A DNA stretch of 63,184 nucleotides from an uncultured Faecalibacterium sp. (GCA_934548045.1 CAKTEM010000015.1:1-63184), one strand, 5' to 3'. Numbered from the stretch's first letter, positions 1 through 9,001 are shown. Notes: generated by a model from the letters alone, not told the origin. Program-made: numbers and translations.

Positions 1-70
1 CGGTAGCTCAGTTGGTTAGAGCACCAGCCTGTCACGCTGGGGGTCGTCGGTTCGAGCCCGATCCGGGTCG
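1..70 (+). tRNA. tRNA-Asp (GTC), 5' end cut by window edge
   Basis: The cloverleaf lacks only its first four acceptor bases. The D arm, an anticodon stem ccagc/gctgg with loop ctgtcac (anticodon GTC at 31-33), the T arm with TTCGAGC and the 3' acceptor strand ccgggtc plus discriminator G are all visible. No CCA is encoded. It is the first of three clustered tRNAs. Confidence 0.95.
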
Positions 71-79
71 CTTTTATTT

Positions 80-155
80 GCCTCTGTAGCTCAGTCGGTA
101 GAGCAGGGGACTGAAAATCCCCGTGTCATTGGTTCGATTCCGATCGGAGGCACCA
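80..155 (+). tRNA. tRNA-Phe (GAA)
   Basis: This is a complete cloverleaf. Acceptor gcctctg pairs with cggaggc, the anticodon stem gggga/tcccc encloses the loop ctgaaaa with anticodon GAA, and the T loop is TTCGATT. The encoded CCA ends at 155. It lies nine bases after tRNA-Asp, so the cluster is probably one transcript. Confidence 0.97.
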
Positions 156-189
156 TGTCGATGGGTCAGGTTTCTGATTCATCTTATAT

Positions 190-265
190 GCGGCCGTAGC
201 TCATCTGGTAGAGCGCCACCTTGCCAAGGTGGAGGTAGCGAGTTCGAGCCTCGTCGGCCGCTCCA
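190..265 (+). tRNA. tRNA-Gly (GCC)
   Basis: This is a complete cloverleaf. Acceptor gcggccg pairs with cggccgc, the anticodon stem ccacc/ggtgg encloses ttgccaa (anticodon GCC), and the T loop is TTCGAGC. CCA is encoded at 263-265. It is the last tRNA of the cluster and is followed directly by a terminator. Confidence 0.97.
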
Positions 266-271
266 ACACGA

Positions 272-320
272 AGCCGTTGCATTTGCGTTCCGTACGCAGC
301 TGCAACGGCTTTTTCTTTTT
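272..320 (+). terminator. Rho-independent terminator of the tRNA cluster
   Basis: Arms agccgttgca and tgcaacggct enclose a loop of about 19 bases. The second arm runs into a long T-rich tract (ttttctttttt). Confidence 0.9.
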
Positions 321-332
321 TATGAACAAATG

Positions 333-361
333 TTGACAGGATTCGAGAGAACTCGTATACT
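333..361 (+). promoter_or_regulatory. Sigma-A promoter of the ABC exporter operon
   Basis: A perfect TTGACA (333-338), a 17-base spacer and TATACT (356-361). Initiation is expected near 368. That makes an ATG at 370 an unlikely start and supports the GTG at 430 as the translation start of the first exporter gene. Confidence 0.9.
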
Positions 362-429
362 AGTGTTCTGTGAACAATTTTTTGGCAAACCGGCGCACAG
401 CCGGAAAGGAAAGGGAGGGGAAAACCACT

Positions 430-2211
430 GTGATATTCGGCAAGTATATCAACCGCTACTACCTCAAGAACGGCCCGGCGTTGCTGCTGGGCCTGCTTGC
501 ACTGTTGGCGGTCGACTTCATCCAGCTCAAGATCCCACAGCTGTACCGTTTGGTCATCAACGGCGTGAACCTGGGCGAGGTGGTCGTGAACGGGGAAACG
601 GTGGCCTTTACAAAAGAGGTGCTGTTCCAACAGATCTGTCTGCCCATGATCTGGATCGTCGTTGTCATGGTCATCGGGCGTTTCCTGTGGCGCATCTGCT
701 TCTTCGGTTCGGCTATCCGGGTGGTGGCCGATCTGCGTGAGAAGATGTTCGACCACAGCCGCAAGCTGTCCCAGCAATACTATCAGGTCAACAAAGTCGG
801 CAATCTGATGAGCCTGTACACCAACGACCTTGACACCATTCAGGAGTGCTTCGGCGACGGTGTGCTGATGTTCTTCGACGCTCTGACGCTGGGTCTGCTC
901 GCCCTTTATAATATGTGGCGGATGGATCACACCCTGACCCTGCTTGCTCTGGTTCCGGCTCTTATCATGTTTGCCATCGGTACCATCATGGGCAAGGTCA
1001 TGACGAAAAAGTGGGAAGAACGTCAGCAGGCGTTCTCTGACCTGTCGGATTTCGCACAGGAAAACTTCTCCGGCATTGCGGTCATCAAAGCTTTCGTCAA
1101 GGAACTGAAAGAGCTGATGGCTTTCCGGAAGCTGAACAAGCAGAACGAAGAGGTCAACGTCACCTATACCAAAATTGCGACCCTGCTCGAAATTCTGGTC
1201 ACCCTGTTCGTCGAGTCGGTCATCTGTGTCATTCTGGGCTACGGCGGCTATCTGGTCTATCAGGGCCGCTTCAATGCGGGCGAACTGGTGGAGTACATCG
1301 GCTACTTCGAGGCCATCGTCTGGCCCATTATGGCTGTCTCGATGCTGATCGAAAAGACCTCACGCGGCAAAGCGTCTCTGAACCGTATCAGCGAACTGCT
1401 GGATGCACCTATCGACGTGGCTGACCGTCCCGGCGTGCCCGACCTTGAGAACGTCAAGGGCGGCATTGAGTTCCGTGGCTTGACCTTCCGCTATCCGGAC
1501 GGCGAGTATGATGTCCTGAAAAACATCTCCTTCACCATCCAGCCCGGCGAGAGCGTTGGCATCGTCGGCAAGACCGGCGCAGGTAAGACCGCTCTGGTCG
1601 ACCTGCTGCTCCGTACTTACAATGTGCCGGACGGCACGCTCTTTGTGGATGGCAAGGACGTCAACACTGTCTCCATCCACTCGGTGCGCAACGCCTGTGC
1701 GTATGTTCCGCAGGACAACTTCCTCTTCTCGGATACCATCGCCCATAACATCGGCTTTGGTGTAGATGACGCCACGCAGGAGGAAATCGACCGTGCGGCC
1801 AGTCTGGCGGATGTCCGGGATAACATTGTGGACTTCAAGGATGGCTACGAGACCGTTCTGGGTGAGCGTGGCGTGACCGTCTCGGGCGGCCAGAAGCAGC
1901 GTATCTCCATTGCACGCGCACTGCTCAAGAACGCGCCCATCCTGATCCTCGACGACTCGGTGTCGGCGGTCGATACCCGCACCGAAAAAATCATCCTCGA
2001 GAATCTGCACACCAGCCGGGCAGGGAAGACCACCCTGCTCATCGCACACCGCATCTCGACGGTGGAAGGTCTGGATAAGATTATCTTCCTCGACGAGGGC
2101 GAGGTGCAGGCAGTCGGCCCACATGACAAGTTGTATGCGACCTGCGAGGAGTACCGCAAGATGGTCGATCTGCAGCGTTTGGAAGATGAAGTAGGAGGTG
2201 GCAACGCATGA
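430..2211 (+). CDS. ABC exporter half-transporter, degenerate-site subunit
   Basis: A 593-residue fused permease/ATPase of the multidrug-exporter (ABCB-like) type. The N-terminal half has about six membrane segments. The C-terminal half is a nucleotide-binding domain with Walker A (GKTGAGKT), signature VSGGQ, Walker B ending LILDDS and H-loop AHR. The residue after Walker B is Asp instead of the catalytic Glu, as in the degenerate half of heterodimeric exporters such as BmrC or TM287. The chosen start is GTG 430 behind GGGAGGGG. The in-frame ATG at 370 falls almost on the predicted transcription start. The gene overlaps the next by four bases (ATGA), so the two are translationally coupled. 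Substrate is unknown. Confidence 0.9.
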   Translation: MIFGKYINRYYLKNGPALLLGLLALLAVDFIQLKIPQLYRLVINGVNLGEVVVNGETVAFTKEVLFQQICLPMIWIVVVMVIGRFLWRICFFGSAIRVVADLREKMFDHSRKLSQQYYQVNKVGNLMSLYTNDLDTIQECFGDGVLMFFDALTLGLLALYNMWRMDHTLTLLALVPALIMFAIGTIMGKVMTKKWEERQQAFSDLSDFAQENFSGIAVIKAFVKELKELMAFRKLNKQNEEVNVTYTKIATLLEILVTLFVESVICVILGYGGYLVYQGRFNAGELVEYIGYFEAIVWPIMAVSMLIEKTSRGKASLNRISELLDAPIDVADRPGVPDLENVKGGIEFRGLTFRYPDGEYDVLKNISFTIQPGESVGIVGKTGAGKTALVDLLLRTYNVPDGTLFVDGKDVNTVSIHSVRNACAYVPQDNFLFSDTIAHNIGFGVDDATQEEIDRAASLADVRDNIVDFKDGYETVLGERGVTVSGGQKQRISIARALLKNAPILILDDSVSAVDTRTEKIILENLHTSRAGKTTLLIAHRISTVEGLDKIIFLDEGEVQAVGPHDKLYATCEEYRKMVDLQRLEDEVGGGNA

Positions 2212-4085
2212 TAAATCCGCTTCTTCTGGTCGGTGCAGTCATCGGCGTTGTGACCGCACTTCTGATCTTCGCCTATGCGATGGTGAAGGATAAAAAGACC
2301 GCAATGGGCTTTGAGCGGAACATGGACGACAGCGAGATCGTCCGCCGCCTGATGAAATATGCAAAGCCTTATGCAGGCAAGTTTGTCATTGTCGGCTTCC
2401 TGATGCTCTTCTCCATCGCCTACGATATCGCATCTCCGCTCATCGTCGGCTACATCGAAGAGATGGTGACGGGCGACTTCGAGCTGAAGCACCTGTTCGC
2501 ATCAGTGGCTGTCTATGCCGGCGTGCTGGTCTTTTCGATGGCAAGCACCTATTTTCAGGCGGTCATTCTGCAGCGGGTCGGCCAGCGCATTATCTCCGAC
2601 CTGCGCGAGGACCTGTTCACTCACATCGAATCCCTCTCTCACGAGCAGCTGAACGAGATCCCCGTCGGCAAGCTCGTCACCCGTGTGACGAACGACACCA
2701 ACGCCATCTCGATGATGTTCACCAACCTCTTGGTTCAACTGACAAAGAACTGCTTCGTCATCCTCGGCATCTTGGTCGCAATGATCATGCTGAACTACGA
2801 GCTGACCCTGATGGTGCTCTGCTTTGTGCCGTTCATCGTGATTTTTACGGTGATTTTCCGCAAGTTCTCCCGGCGGGCCAACCGCAAGCTGAAAGACGCC
2901 ACCACCGACATCAACACCTATCTGTCCGAGAATCTGTCGGGCATCAAGGTGACCCAGATCTTCGGCCGTGAGGACGAAAAGATGGAGGACTTCCGCCAGA
3001 AGAGCCGGAAACTGGCCCACGCCAATCAGGAGCAGATCTTCGTGTTCGGCGTGTTCCGCCCACTGGTCTACATGCTCTACATCAGTTCGATCCTCTGCCT
3101 GTTCTATCTGGGCGGCATGGGCTACCTGAATGGTACCAGTTTCCTCGGGCAGACCATTTCCAGCGGAACCATCGTCACCTTCTATATGTATATTTCAAAG
3201 TTCTTTACCCCCATCCAGAACCTCGCAGAGCAGTTCAACTGGCTGCAGTCGGCATTCGCGTCCTCGGAGAAGGTCTTCTCCATCATGGACATCCAGCCCA
3301 AGCTGGTGGATGCACCGGACGCTATCGAGCTAGACGAAGTGAAGGGCGAAATCGAGTTCAAGGATGTCTGGTTCAGCTACATCCCGGGCGAGTGGGTCCT
3401 GCAGGGCGTTTCGTTCCATGTCAATCCCCGTGAGACGGTGGCCTTCGTCGGCTCCACTGGTTCGGGCAAGAGTACCATCCTCTCCCTCATCTGCCGGAAC
3501 TACGAGTTCCAGAAGGGCGAGATACTGATCGACGGTATTGACATCCGCAAAATCAAAATCTCTTCGCTTCGCCGTCACTTCGGCCAGATGCTGCAGGACG
3601 TCTTCCTCTTCTCGGGAACTATCCGCAGCAACATCGTCCTGCGCGAAGAGGGCATCTCGGACGAAGAAATCATGCAGGTCTGCCGTTACGTCAACGCCGA
3701 CCACTTCATCAACAAGTTGGATAACGGATTGGATGAGGAAGTCCGGGAGCGCGGCAACAACTTCTCGGCCGGTCAGCGTCAGCTGCTCAGCTTCGCGCGC
3801 ACCATCCTGCACAAGCCCAGCGTGATGATTTTGGACGAGGCGACCGCGAACATCGACACCGAGACGGAGCTGCTGATTCAGGACTCGCTGGAAAAGATGC
3901 GCACCGTCGGAACTATGCTCATCGTGGCGCACCGCCTGTCGACCATCCAGCACGCCGACAACATCATCGTGCTGTCGCACGGCAAAATCCTCGAACAGGG
4001 AACCCATCAGCAGCTGCTGGCCCAGCATGGCCGCTACTATCAGCTGTACACCCTGCAATATCATAAAGAACAGATGGGTGAATAA
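2208..4085 (+). CDS. ABC exporter half-transporter, catalytic subunit
   Basis: A 625-residue ABCB-type half-transporter and partner of the preceding gene. It has an extra N-terminal membrane segment, six core membrane segments and an ATPase domain with Walker A (GSTGSGKST), Walker B MILDEA with the catalytic Glu, and H-loop AHR. Its signature reads FSAGQ rather than LSGGQ. That is the expected match for the Asp-containing Walker B of the first subunit: together they form one degenerate and one active ATP site. A strong terminator follows nine bases after the stop, closing a two-gene operon. Substrate cannot be read from sequence; drug, lipid or peptide export are possible. Confidence 0.92.
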   Translation: MINPLLLVGAVIGVVTALLIFAYAMVKDKKTAMGFERNMDDSEIVRRLMKYAKPYAGKFVIVGFLMLFSIAYDIASPLIVGYIEEMVTGDFELKHLFASVAVYAGVLVFSMASTYFQAVILQRVGQRIISDLREDLFTHIESLSHEQLNEIPVGKLVTRVTNDTNAISMMFTNLLVQLTKNCFVILGILVAMIMLNYELTLMVLCFVPFIVIFTVIFRKFSRRANRKLKDATTDINTYLSENLSGIKVTQIFGREDEKMEDFRQKSRKLAHANQEQIFVFGVFRPLVYMLYISSILCLFYLGGMGYLNGTSFLGQTISSGTIVTFYMYISKFFTPIQNLAEQFNWLQSAFASSEKVFSIMDIQPKLVDAPDAIELDEVKGEIEFKDVWFSYIPGEWVLQGVSFHVNPRETVAFVGSTGSGKSTILSLICRNYEFQKGEILIDGIDIRKIKISSLRRHFGQMLQDVFLFSGTIRSNIVLREEGISDEEIMQVCRYVNADHFINKLDNGLDEEVRERGNNFSAGQRQLLSFARTILHKPSVMILDEATANIDTETELLIQDSLEKMRTVGTMLIVAHRLSTIQHADNIIVLSHGKILEQGTHQQLLAQHGRYYQLYTLQYHKEQMGE

Positions 4086-4093
4086 GCCATCAA

Positions 4094-4137
4094 AAAAGCT
4101 CCGTACTGTCGCATCATGCGATGGTACGGAGCTTTTA
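4094..4137 (+). terminator. Terminator of the ABC exporter operon
   Basis: Arms aaaagctccgtac and gtacggagctttt form a 13-bp stem flanked by A and T runs. It may act in both directions, also ending the convergent acetyltransferase gene. Confidence 0.9.
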
Positions 4138-4156
4138 TCATCCTATCGAAAGAATA

Positions 4157-4783
4157 TTATCCCAGCTGTCCGGGAAGTTTTAGTTTCTCCTTGGGCGGAA
4201 ACTGTGCGTCGAACGCCTCAAATCTTTCCGGATTACGTTCAGCAGCGAAATATCCTGCCGGGTCGTGATAGATGCCGGACACGCCATCGAGAAAGCCGGG
4301 AATCAGCTCTCTTACGAGAAAATAGTCAGCTTCTGGGTCGTCGGCATAGCGGATATTCCGGCTTTTACCGGTCACAAATCCAGACCTGCCATAAAAGGCG
4401 AGATTCCCAGTGATGGCGACCGCACCAAAACCAAGCCCGGCGGCCTTTTCCAGCGAAGCATCCACGAGCAGCTTCCCAAGCCCCTGTTTCTGGTGGGCCG
4501 GGTCAATGCTGAGCGGCCCAAAGGTCAGGATGGGAAGTGTCCGGCCATCGTCGGTTTCAAGAGCCGCACGGACATAGAGGATATGTCCGACCAGCTGGCC
4601 GTTCTGTTCCAGTACAAGGTCAAGTTCCGGCACAAAGGCCGGGTCATCCCGGAAACAGTGCAGTACATAGTGTTCGGTGCAGCCCGGGCGGTAGACATTC
4701 CAGAACGCCTCACGGGTCAGGTTTTCTACGGCAGAATAGTCGTTCGGGGTCTCATTGCGGATGATAAGGTCAGTTTTACGCAT
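4157..4783 (-). CDS. GNAT-family N-acetyltransferase
   Basis: A 208-residue protein of the YhbS-like GNAT group, which transfers acetyl from acetyl-CoA to an amine. The central segment FGPLSIDPAHQKQGLGKLL is a standard acetyl-CoA binding loop (Q/RxxGxG/A). The following AITGNLAFYGRSGF matches the motif B region. The start chosen is the ATG at 4783 preceded by AGGAGG; an upstream in-frame ATG gives 11 more residues but lacks that site. It is monocistronic and converges on the ABC operon. Substrate is unknown. Confidence 0.85.
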   Translation of the reverse strand: MRKTDLIIRNETPNDYSAVENLTREAFWNVYRPGCTEHYVLHCFRDDPAFVPELDLVLEQNGQLVGHILYVRAALETDDGRTLPILTFGPLSIDPAHQKQGLGKLLVDASLEKAAGLGFGAVAITGNLAFYGRSGFVTGKSRNIRYADDPEADYFLVRELIPGFLDGVSGIYHDPAGYFAAERNPERFEAFDAQFPPKEKLKLPGQLG

Positions 4784-4930
4784 TGTTTTGCCTCCTGCGT
4801 TCTTGTTGACGAACAATTGTCATTATAAAAATGAACAAAGGAGGTTCGGATTGTCCGCAAACCTCCCGGTCAGCAGACAATCTCCAGTGTGTTGTACTTA
4901 GTCAAAAAGCACTCTCCTGATTTTCAGTAT

Positions 4931-4965
4931 AAAAATAGACTCACCGGTAAATCCACCGGTAAGCC
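4931..4965 (-). terminator. Terminator of the AEC transporter gene
   Basis: Read on the minus strand, AGGCTTACCGGT and ACCGGTGAGTCT form a 12-bp stem including two G-U pairs, followed by ATTTTTAT. It lies about 40 bases past the stop at 5003. A second, weaker hairpin (GGAGGTT/AACCTCC, 4839-4867) lies between this terminator and the acetyltransferase gene. Confidence 0.75.
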
Positions 4966-5002
4966 TATCATAGCATATTTATCTCAAAAAGAAAAGCAGA
5001 AT

Positions 5003-5929
5003 TTACATCACTGTCGTCAACACCAGTGCGCAGAAGGGGAGGGTGATGATGCTGAGCAGGGTCGTCAGGACGACGGAACCTGCGGCGAACCGCTCATCGT
5101 GGTTGAACTGCACGGCGAAGACCGAGGTGATGGCTGCGGCCGGGCAGCACTCGAGCAAAAGCACGACCTGAGTGGACATGCCGTGGAAGCCCAGCAGAGC
5201 GAAAACGGCGACGCAGACCGCCGGAATGAGCAACATTCGGACACCAGCAAGTTTCCAGATGTGTTTATCGCAGACGATGCTCTTCAAATCACCGGCGGCG
5301 ATGAGCATACCCGTGATAAGCATCGAGAGCGGCGTGTTCATGCCGCTGAGCAGGTCGATGGGCTGTGCGATGAGATTCGGCACCGGGATCTGAAGCAGAT
5401 AAATCGCAAGGCCGACGACCACCGCATAGATGGCAGGGGTACGGGAGAGGGCCTGCGCGACTTCCTTCGGGTTGGAACTGCCGCTCACCATGCTGTAACC
5501 GATCGTCCAGAGCAGGATGTTGAACACCGTGACGTATGCGCTGGCATAGAGCAGACCCTCCGAGCCGAACAGGGCAGAGATGAGCGGAAAGCCCATATAA
5601 GCCGCATTGGAAAAGACGCAGGCAAACCGGAAAATCGAAACACGGGTGTCCTTCCGGCGAGCGGTCAGAACCAGCGTGAGGACAAGACCGATGAGGATGG
5701 CGAAGATGCTCATCCCGAAGGCCGCCATCAGGTTGTACAGAATTTCCTCGCTGAACTCCATCATGTAGGAGTGAACGATCATGGCCGGAACGACCAGATA
5801 GAGCAGCAGATTCGAGAGGGTCTGCTTGCCCTCCTGTCGTAAAATGCCTGTTTTGACGGCAACAAAGCCGCAGCCGATGAGCAGGAACAGGACAACGACC
5901 TGCTGTGCGGTAATGAGAGCCAGTTCCAT
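5003..5929 (-). CDS. AEC-family (auxin efflux carrier-like) permease
   Basis: A 308-residue integral membrane protein with about ten hydrophobic segments spread over its length. It resembles the bacterial AEC/malate permease family (PF03547). Early features such as FLLIGCGFVAVKTGIL and the C-terminal ECCPAAAITSVFAVQF, with a proline-containing conserved helix, fit that family. Members move organic anions such as malate, but the substrate cannot be assigned here. The start has a good GGGAGGT site. The gene is flanked by its own terminator and by the upstream NA37 terminator, so it is probably monocistronic. Confidence 0.85.
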   Translation of the reverse strand: MELALITAQQVVVLFLLIGCGFVAVKTGILRQEGKQTLSNLLLYLVVPAMIVHSYMMEFSEEILYNLMAAFGMSIFAILIGLVLTLVLTARRKDTRVSIFRFACVFSNAAYMGFPLISALFGSEGLLYASAYVTVFNILLWTIGYSMVSGSSNPKEVAQALSRTPAIYAVVVGLAIYLLQIPVPNLIAQPIDLLSGMNTPLSMLITGMLIAAGDLKSIVCDKHIWKLAGVRMLLIPAVCVAVFALLGFHGMSTQVVLLLECCPAAAITSVFAVQFNHDERFAAGSVVLTTLLSIITLPFCALVLTTVM

Positions 5930-6010
5930 AAAATACCTCCCCAGAAGCGTTTCAAGACATCAAAATCGATCATGAAAGATATCACGATAAATACAAGATG
6001 GGTATAACAT

Positions 6011-6049
6011 AAAACGGCCAAATTTGCAAGAGCAAACCGGCCGTTTTGT
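6011..6049 (-). terminator. Terminator downstream of the NA37 gene
   Basis: Arms aaaacggcc (6011-6019) and ggccgtttt (6039-6047) are flanked by A/T runs on both sides. It ends the minus-strand gene at 6066 and separates it from the AEC gene. Confidence 0.85.
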
Positions 6050-6065
6050 AAAATTTTCTTAAGAA

Positions 6066-7055
6066 TTACAGGATGACGTTCTTGATGAGCAGCGAAACAC
6101 TGCCGTCCGGGTCGTGCAGGAACTCAACTTCGGATTCGGAAGACAAAATCTCAGTGGGAATCTTGACCTCGATGCCGCTGGCGGTGTGGATGCTCCGGCT
6201 CTCCATCCGGCGGATACGAGCCGGAGTGACCGTCACGGGCTGCTCGGTGTGTTCAATGACCTCGCTCTTCTCCACATAATCGTCGAAGGGAACCGCCGCC
6301 AAGGGGTAATCCTCGGCCAGCTGGCGGCGCACCTGTTCGACCGACACCTGATTGTCGTTGTCTGCCGCCTGATTCGCGATGAGCATGGCGACCTGCGCTT
6401 CCACATGAGGCTCGTCCACATAGTTTTCCTGCACGGCTTGCACCGCAGCTTCCTGAATGGCCTGCAGCTTCTTCTTTTCCGGCTCGGCTTGTGTATACTG
6501 GAAAACGACGGTTGAAAGATAAAACTCCTTGTGGCCGTCAATGTCGTACTTCTTTTCCAGCAAACGCATCGAGTAGTCGGTCAGGTTGACGAGTGCGCCT
6601 TCCTCGACCTTTCCGCTCTGGGTCGGCAGGCAGGCTCTCTGCTGGATGATGGAGTTGACCGGCGCGCCCTCCACCGTCTCGGTGTAGTGGGTGTAGCCGT
6701 TTTTGTAGTTCAGCTTTAAAATCGCCAGCCACGGCGCGCCGTCACGGGTGAAATCGACCACGGCGAGGTCCGCGCCGGGAATGGTCGTGTGGGCGTGCAT
6801 GTAATCGAACAGGACGCCTGCGATGCGGCAGGACAGGTCGATGAAGTCGTTGTTGTGTTCCAGCTCATTTTTGAAGGCCGAGTCCGGCAGAGGGCGGCAC
6901 TGGCGGATGTCGTCGCTCGCAAGGAGCTTTTCGATGTGATATTGCAGGTAGGCAGTCTTTTCAGCCGTCAGCTCCATGCAGCTTCCGCTAAGGATGGGCG
7001 CATCCAGTGTGCTGTCCAGAACGTGCAGGATGGCCTGATGAATGATGATCTCCAT
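6066..7055 (-). CDS. Nucleoid-associated protein, NA37/YejK family
   Basis: A 329-residue soluble protein resembling the 37-kDa nucleoid-associated family (PF04245, E. coli YejK/NdpA). The N-terminal MEIIIHQAILHVLD opening, the central VVDFTRDGAPWLAILKLNYKNGYTHY strand pattern, and the C-terminal region binding to a basic RIRRMESRSIH segment are typical. Family members associate with the nucleoid, but their exact role is unclear. In Firmicutes the gene is usually a stand-alone housekeeping or accessory gene, as here. The ATG at 7055 follows a weak GAGG site. Confidence 0.85.
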   Translation of the reverse strand: MEIIIHQAILHVLDSTLDAPILSGSCMELTAEKTAYLQYHIEKLLASDDIRQCRPLPDSAFKNELEHNNDFIDLSCRIAGVLFDYMHAHTTIPGADLAVVDFTRDGAPWLAILKLNYKNGYTHYTETVEGAPVNSIIQQRACLPTQSGKVEEGALVNLTDYSMRLLEKKYDIDGHKEFYLSTVVFQYTQAEPEKKKLQAIQEAAVQAVQENYVDEPHVEAQVAMLIANQAADNDNQVSVEQVRRQLAEDYPLAAVPFDDYVEKSEVIEHTEQPVTVTPARIRRMESRSIHTASGIEVKIPTEILSSESEVEFLHDPDGSVSLLIKNVIL

Positions 7056-7148
7056 AGGGTAAAAACCTCATTTCCCGGGTAATAGTTCAGATTCCACCCC
7101 AGTATACCACAATTACGCCCGAAACGCGAGACACACGCCGAAATCACC

Positions 7149-7177
7149 TTGCACTTTGACGGCGGGGATGCTACAAT
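7149..7177 (+). promoter_or_regulatory. Promoter of the PH-domain gene
   Basis: TTGCAC (7149-7154), a 17-base spacer and TACAAT (7172-7177), 27 bases ahead of the ATG at 7205. Confidence 0.8.
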
Positions 7178-7204
7178 AAGAAAAAACGGAAAGGGGAATG
7201 TACG

Positions 7205-7582
7205 ATGGAATTTCGGGATAAACCCATGCAGAATCTGGTCTGCATCAAGGAGAAAGACGTCTGTAAGAATGTGCAGGAGATGATCTTGGACGGGGAGCAG
7301 ATCGTCGGCGCGTACAAGACCGTCCGGGATCAGGCCGTTTTCACGACCCACCGCATCTTTATGGTAGATATGCAGGGCGTGACCGGCACCCGGCAGGAGA
7401 TCTTCGTCCTGCCTTACCGGAAAATTCTGCACTTCGGCATCAAGACGGCAGGCTTCGGCGACCCCTTGCAGACCTCGGAGCTGACCCTTTGCTACGCCGA
7501 TGAGCATGAGATGAAGTTCGGCTTCATCGGTCAGGACGAGCTGCTCAATGTGGCGCGTGCCATCAGCCGCTGCATCCTGTAA
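7205..7582 (+). CDS. Bacterial PH-domain protein
   Basis: A 125-residue protein that appears to be a single bacterial pleckstrin-homology fold (PF08000-like). It has an N-terminal helix (KNVQEMILDGEQIV), alternating beta strands including the conserved AVFTTHRIFMVD turn, and a closing helix (DELLNVARAISRCIL). No signal peptide or membrane segment is visible, so it is probably cytoplasmic. Family members form ring-like oligomers, but function is mostly unknown. It is monocistronic, with its own promoter and a terminator 15 bases after the stop. Confidence 0.85.
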   Translation: MEFRDKPMQNLVCIKEKDVCKNVQEMILDGEQIVGAYKTVRDQAVFTTHRIFMVDMQGVTGTRQEIFVLPYRKILHFGIKTAGFGDPLQTSELTLCYADEHEMKFGFIGQDELLNVARAISRCIL

Positions 7583-7596
7583 CAGACAGACAACGA

Positions 7597-7630
7597 AAAA
7601 CCCACGCTGGTATCGTCCAGAGTGGGTTTT
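7597..7630 (+). terminator. Bidirectional terminator between convergent genes
   Basis: Arms AAAACCCAC-CTGG and CCAG-GTGGGTTTT with a five-base loop. T runs lie on both strands, so it can serve the PH-domain gene and the convergent MFS gene. Confidence 0.85.
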
Positions 7631-7670
7631 CCGTTTTGCTATGATATATGAAGGAATGAAAATGGCAAAA

Positions 7671-8834
7671 TCAGGTGTGCGCGGTCTTGCGCGTCAGCTG
7701 CTCGTGCATGAGAACCATGATGACCAGCAGGACGAGCAGGTAGACCGGGAAGAGCGCAGGGGTGATGTTGTTGGCGATGAGGCCGAACAGTGGGGGCATG
7801 ACAAGGTTGCCGACGTAGGCACTCGCCATCTGGATGCCGATAACGGCCTGCGATTTGTCCGCGCCGAAGTGATCGGGCGTTGAGTGGATGATGCTGGGAT
7901 AGATGGGCGCACAGCCCAGTCCGATGAGGACAAGGCCGGCCAGCGAGAGGAATTCCGGGCCGGGCAGGAGCAGAGCGACGACGCCCACGCCCAGAACCGC
8001 CTGCCCCAGACGGATCATTTGGGTGTCGTTGAGCTTGAAGGTGATGAAGCCGCAGAGCGCGCGGCCGACCGTGATACCGGTATAGAACAGACCGGCAAAG
8101 GCGGCGGCAGTCTCCGCCGAAATACCCTTTGTCAGGGTGAGGTAGCTGCTGGCCCAGTTCCCAGCGGTCGTCTCAAGGGCGCAGTAGCAGAAGAAGCAGA
8201 ACATGACCTCTTTCGCACCGGAAATTTGAAATACCTGACGCAGGCTGAGCGGCGTTGCGTCTGCTTCGGTGCTGTCCTCGGAAGAAGCATGTTTTTTCCA
8301 GAGCGGCAGGCTGAGGAAGAGCAGAGCCGTGATGACGGTCTGGATGCAGGCGACCATTCGGTAGCCGCCATTCCAGCCGCGCCCGGCGGAAAGAGCTGTA
8401 CTCATCAGCATGGGCGAAATGACCGTGCCGATGCCCCACATGCAGTGGAGCCAGCTCATGTGATGGCTTTTATAATGTAAGGCGACGTAGTTGTTCAGAG
8501 CTGCGTCGATGCTTCCGGCACCCAAGCCATAGGGGATGGCCCAGAAACAGAGCGTCCAGAACGAGTGGGATGCCGAGAACCCGAACAGGGCGATGGCGGT
8601 CAGCATGGTGCTGATGGCGGTGACTTTGCCGGTGCCAAACTTACGGGTCAGACGGTCACTCTGCAGGCTGGAAACGATGGTGCCGCAGGAGATGATCATC
8701 GAAATGGCACCCATATAGGAGACCGGGACGCCGAAACTCGGATAGATGCTGGGCCACGCAGAACCGAGCAGGGAGTCCGGCAGACCGAGACTGATAAACG
8801 CAAGATAGATGATGGGGAGCAGAAGCTGCACCAT
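7671..8834 (-). CDS. MFS transporter
   Basis: A 387-residue permease with about twelve hydrophobic segments in two halves separated by a charged loop (LWKKHASSEDSTEADA). The loop after segment 2 reads SDRLTRKFGTGKV, a version of the MFS signature. The GAGSIDAALNNYVA region resembles FucP/YfmO-like sugar or drug MFS members. The ATG at 8834 follows AGGAGG. It is transcribed divergently from the AraC-type gene, whose product is a candidate regulator. Substrate is not assignable. Confidence 0.88.
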   Translation of the reverse strand: MVQLLLPIIYLAFISLGLPDSLLGSAWPSIYPSFGVPVSYMGAISMIISCGTIVSSLQSDRLTRKFGTGKVTAISTMLTAIALFGFSASHSFWTLCFWAIPYGLGAGSIDAALNNYVALHYKSHHMSWLHCMWGIGTVISPMLMSTALSAGRGWNGGYRMVACIQTVITALLFLSLPLWKKHASSEDSTEADATPLSLRQVFQISGAKEVMFCFFCYCALETTAGNWASSYLTLTKGISAETAAAFAGLFYTGITVGRALCGFITFKLNDTQMIRLGQAVLGVGVVALLLPGPEFLSLAGLVLIGLGCAPIYPSIIHSTPDHFGADKSQAVIGIQMASAYVGNLVMPPLFGLIANNITPALFPVYLLVLLVIMVLMHEQLTRKTAHT

Positions 8835-8858
8835 GGGTTGTTTTCCTCCTGAGATGAT

Positions 8859-8896
8859 GTTATACTAGCTGCAGAGCCTTTGTCTGATAGTATAAT
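8859..8896. promoter_or_regulatory. Overlapping divergent promoters, MFS gene and AraC gene
   Basis: On the plus strand TATAAT at 8891-8896 is a good -10 box for the AraC-type gene. On the minus strand TATAAC (plus 8859-8864) is a -10 box for the MFS gene. The two lie in a perfect inverted repeat, TTATACTA (8860-8867) and TAGTATAA (8888-8895), so the -35 regions overlap in the middle. Clear -35 matches are not seen. Confidence 0.6.
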
Positions 8897-9001
8897 ACCA
8901 CCATATCAAGAAATCAGGTAGGAGAAAACCGCCGGATTTTTGCGATAAAACCGGCATGTTTGAAAAATAACGGAGTGTTCGGGAAAGGGAGGAGCTTTGG
9001 T

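Noticed and set aside
4889..5842. A plus-strand frame over the AEC transporter gene
   Set aside because: It is highly charged and repetitive, runs through the AEC terminator, and opposes a clear membrane protein gene.
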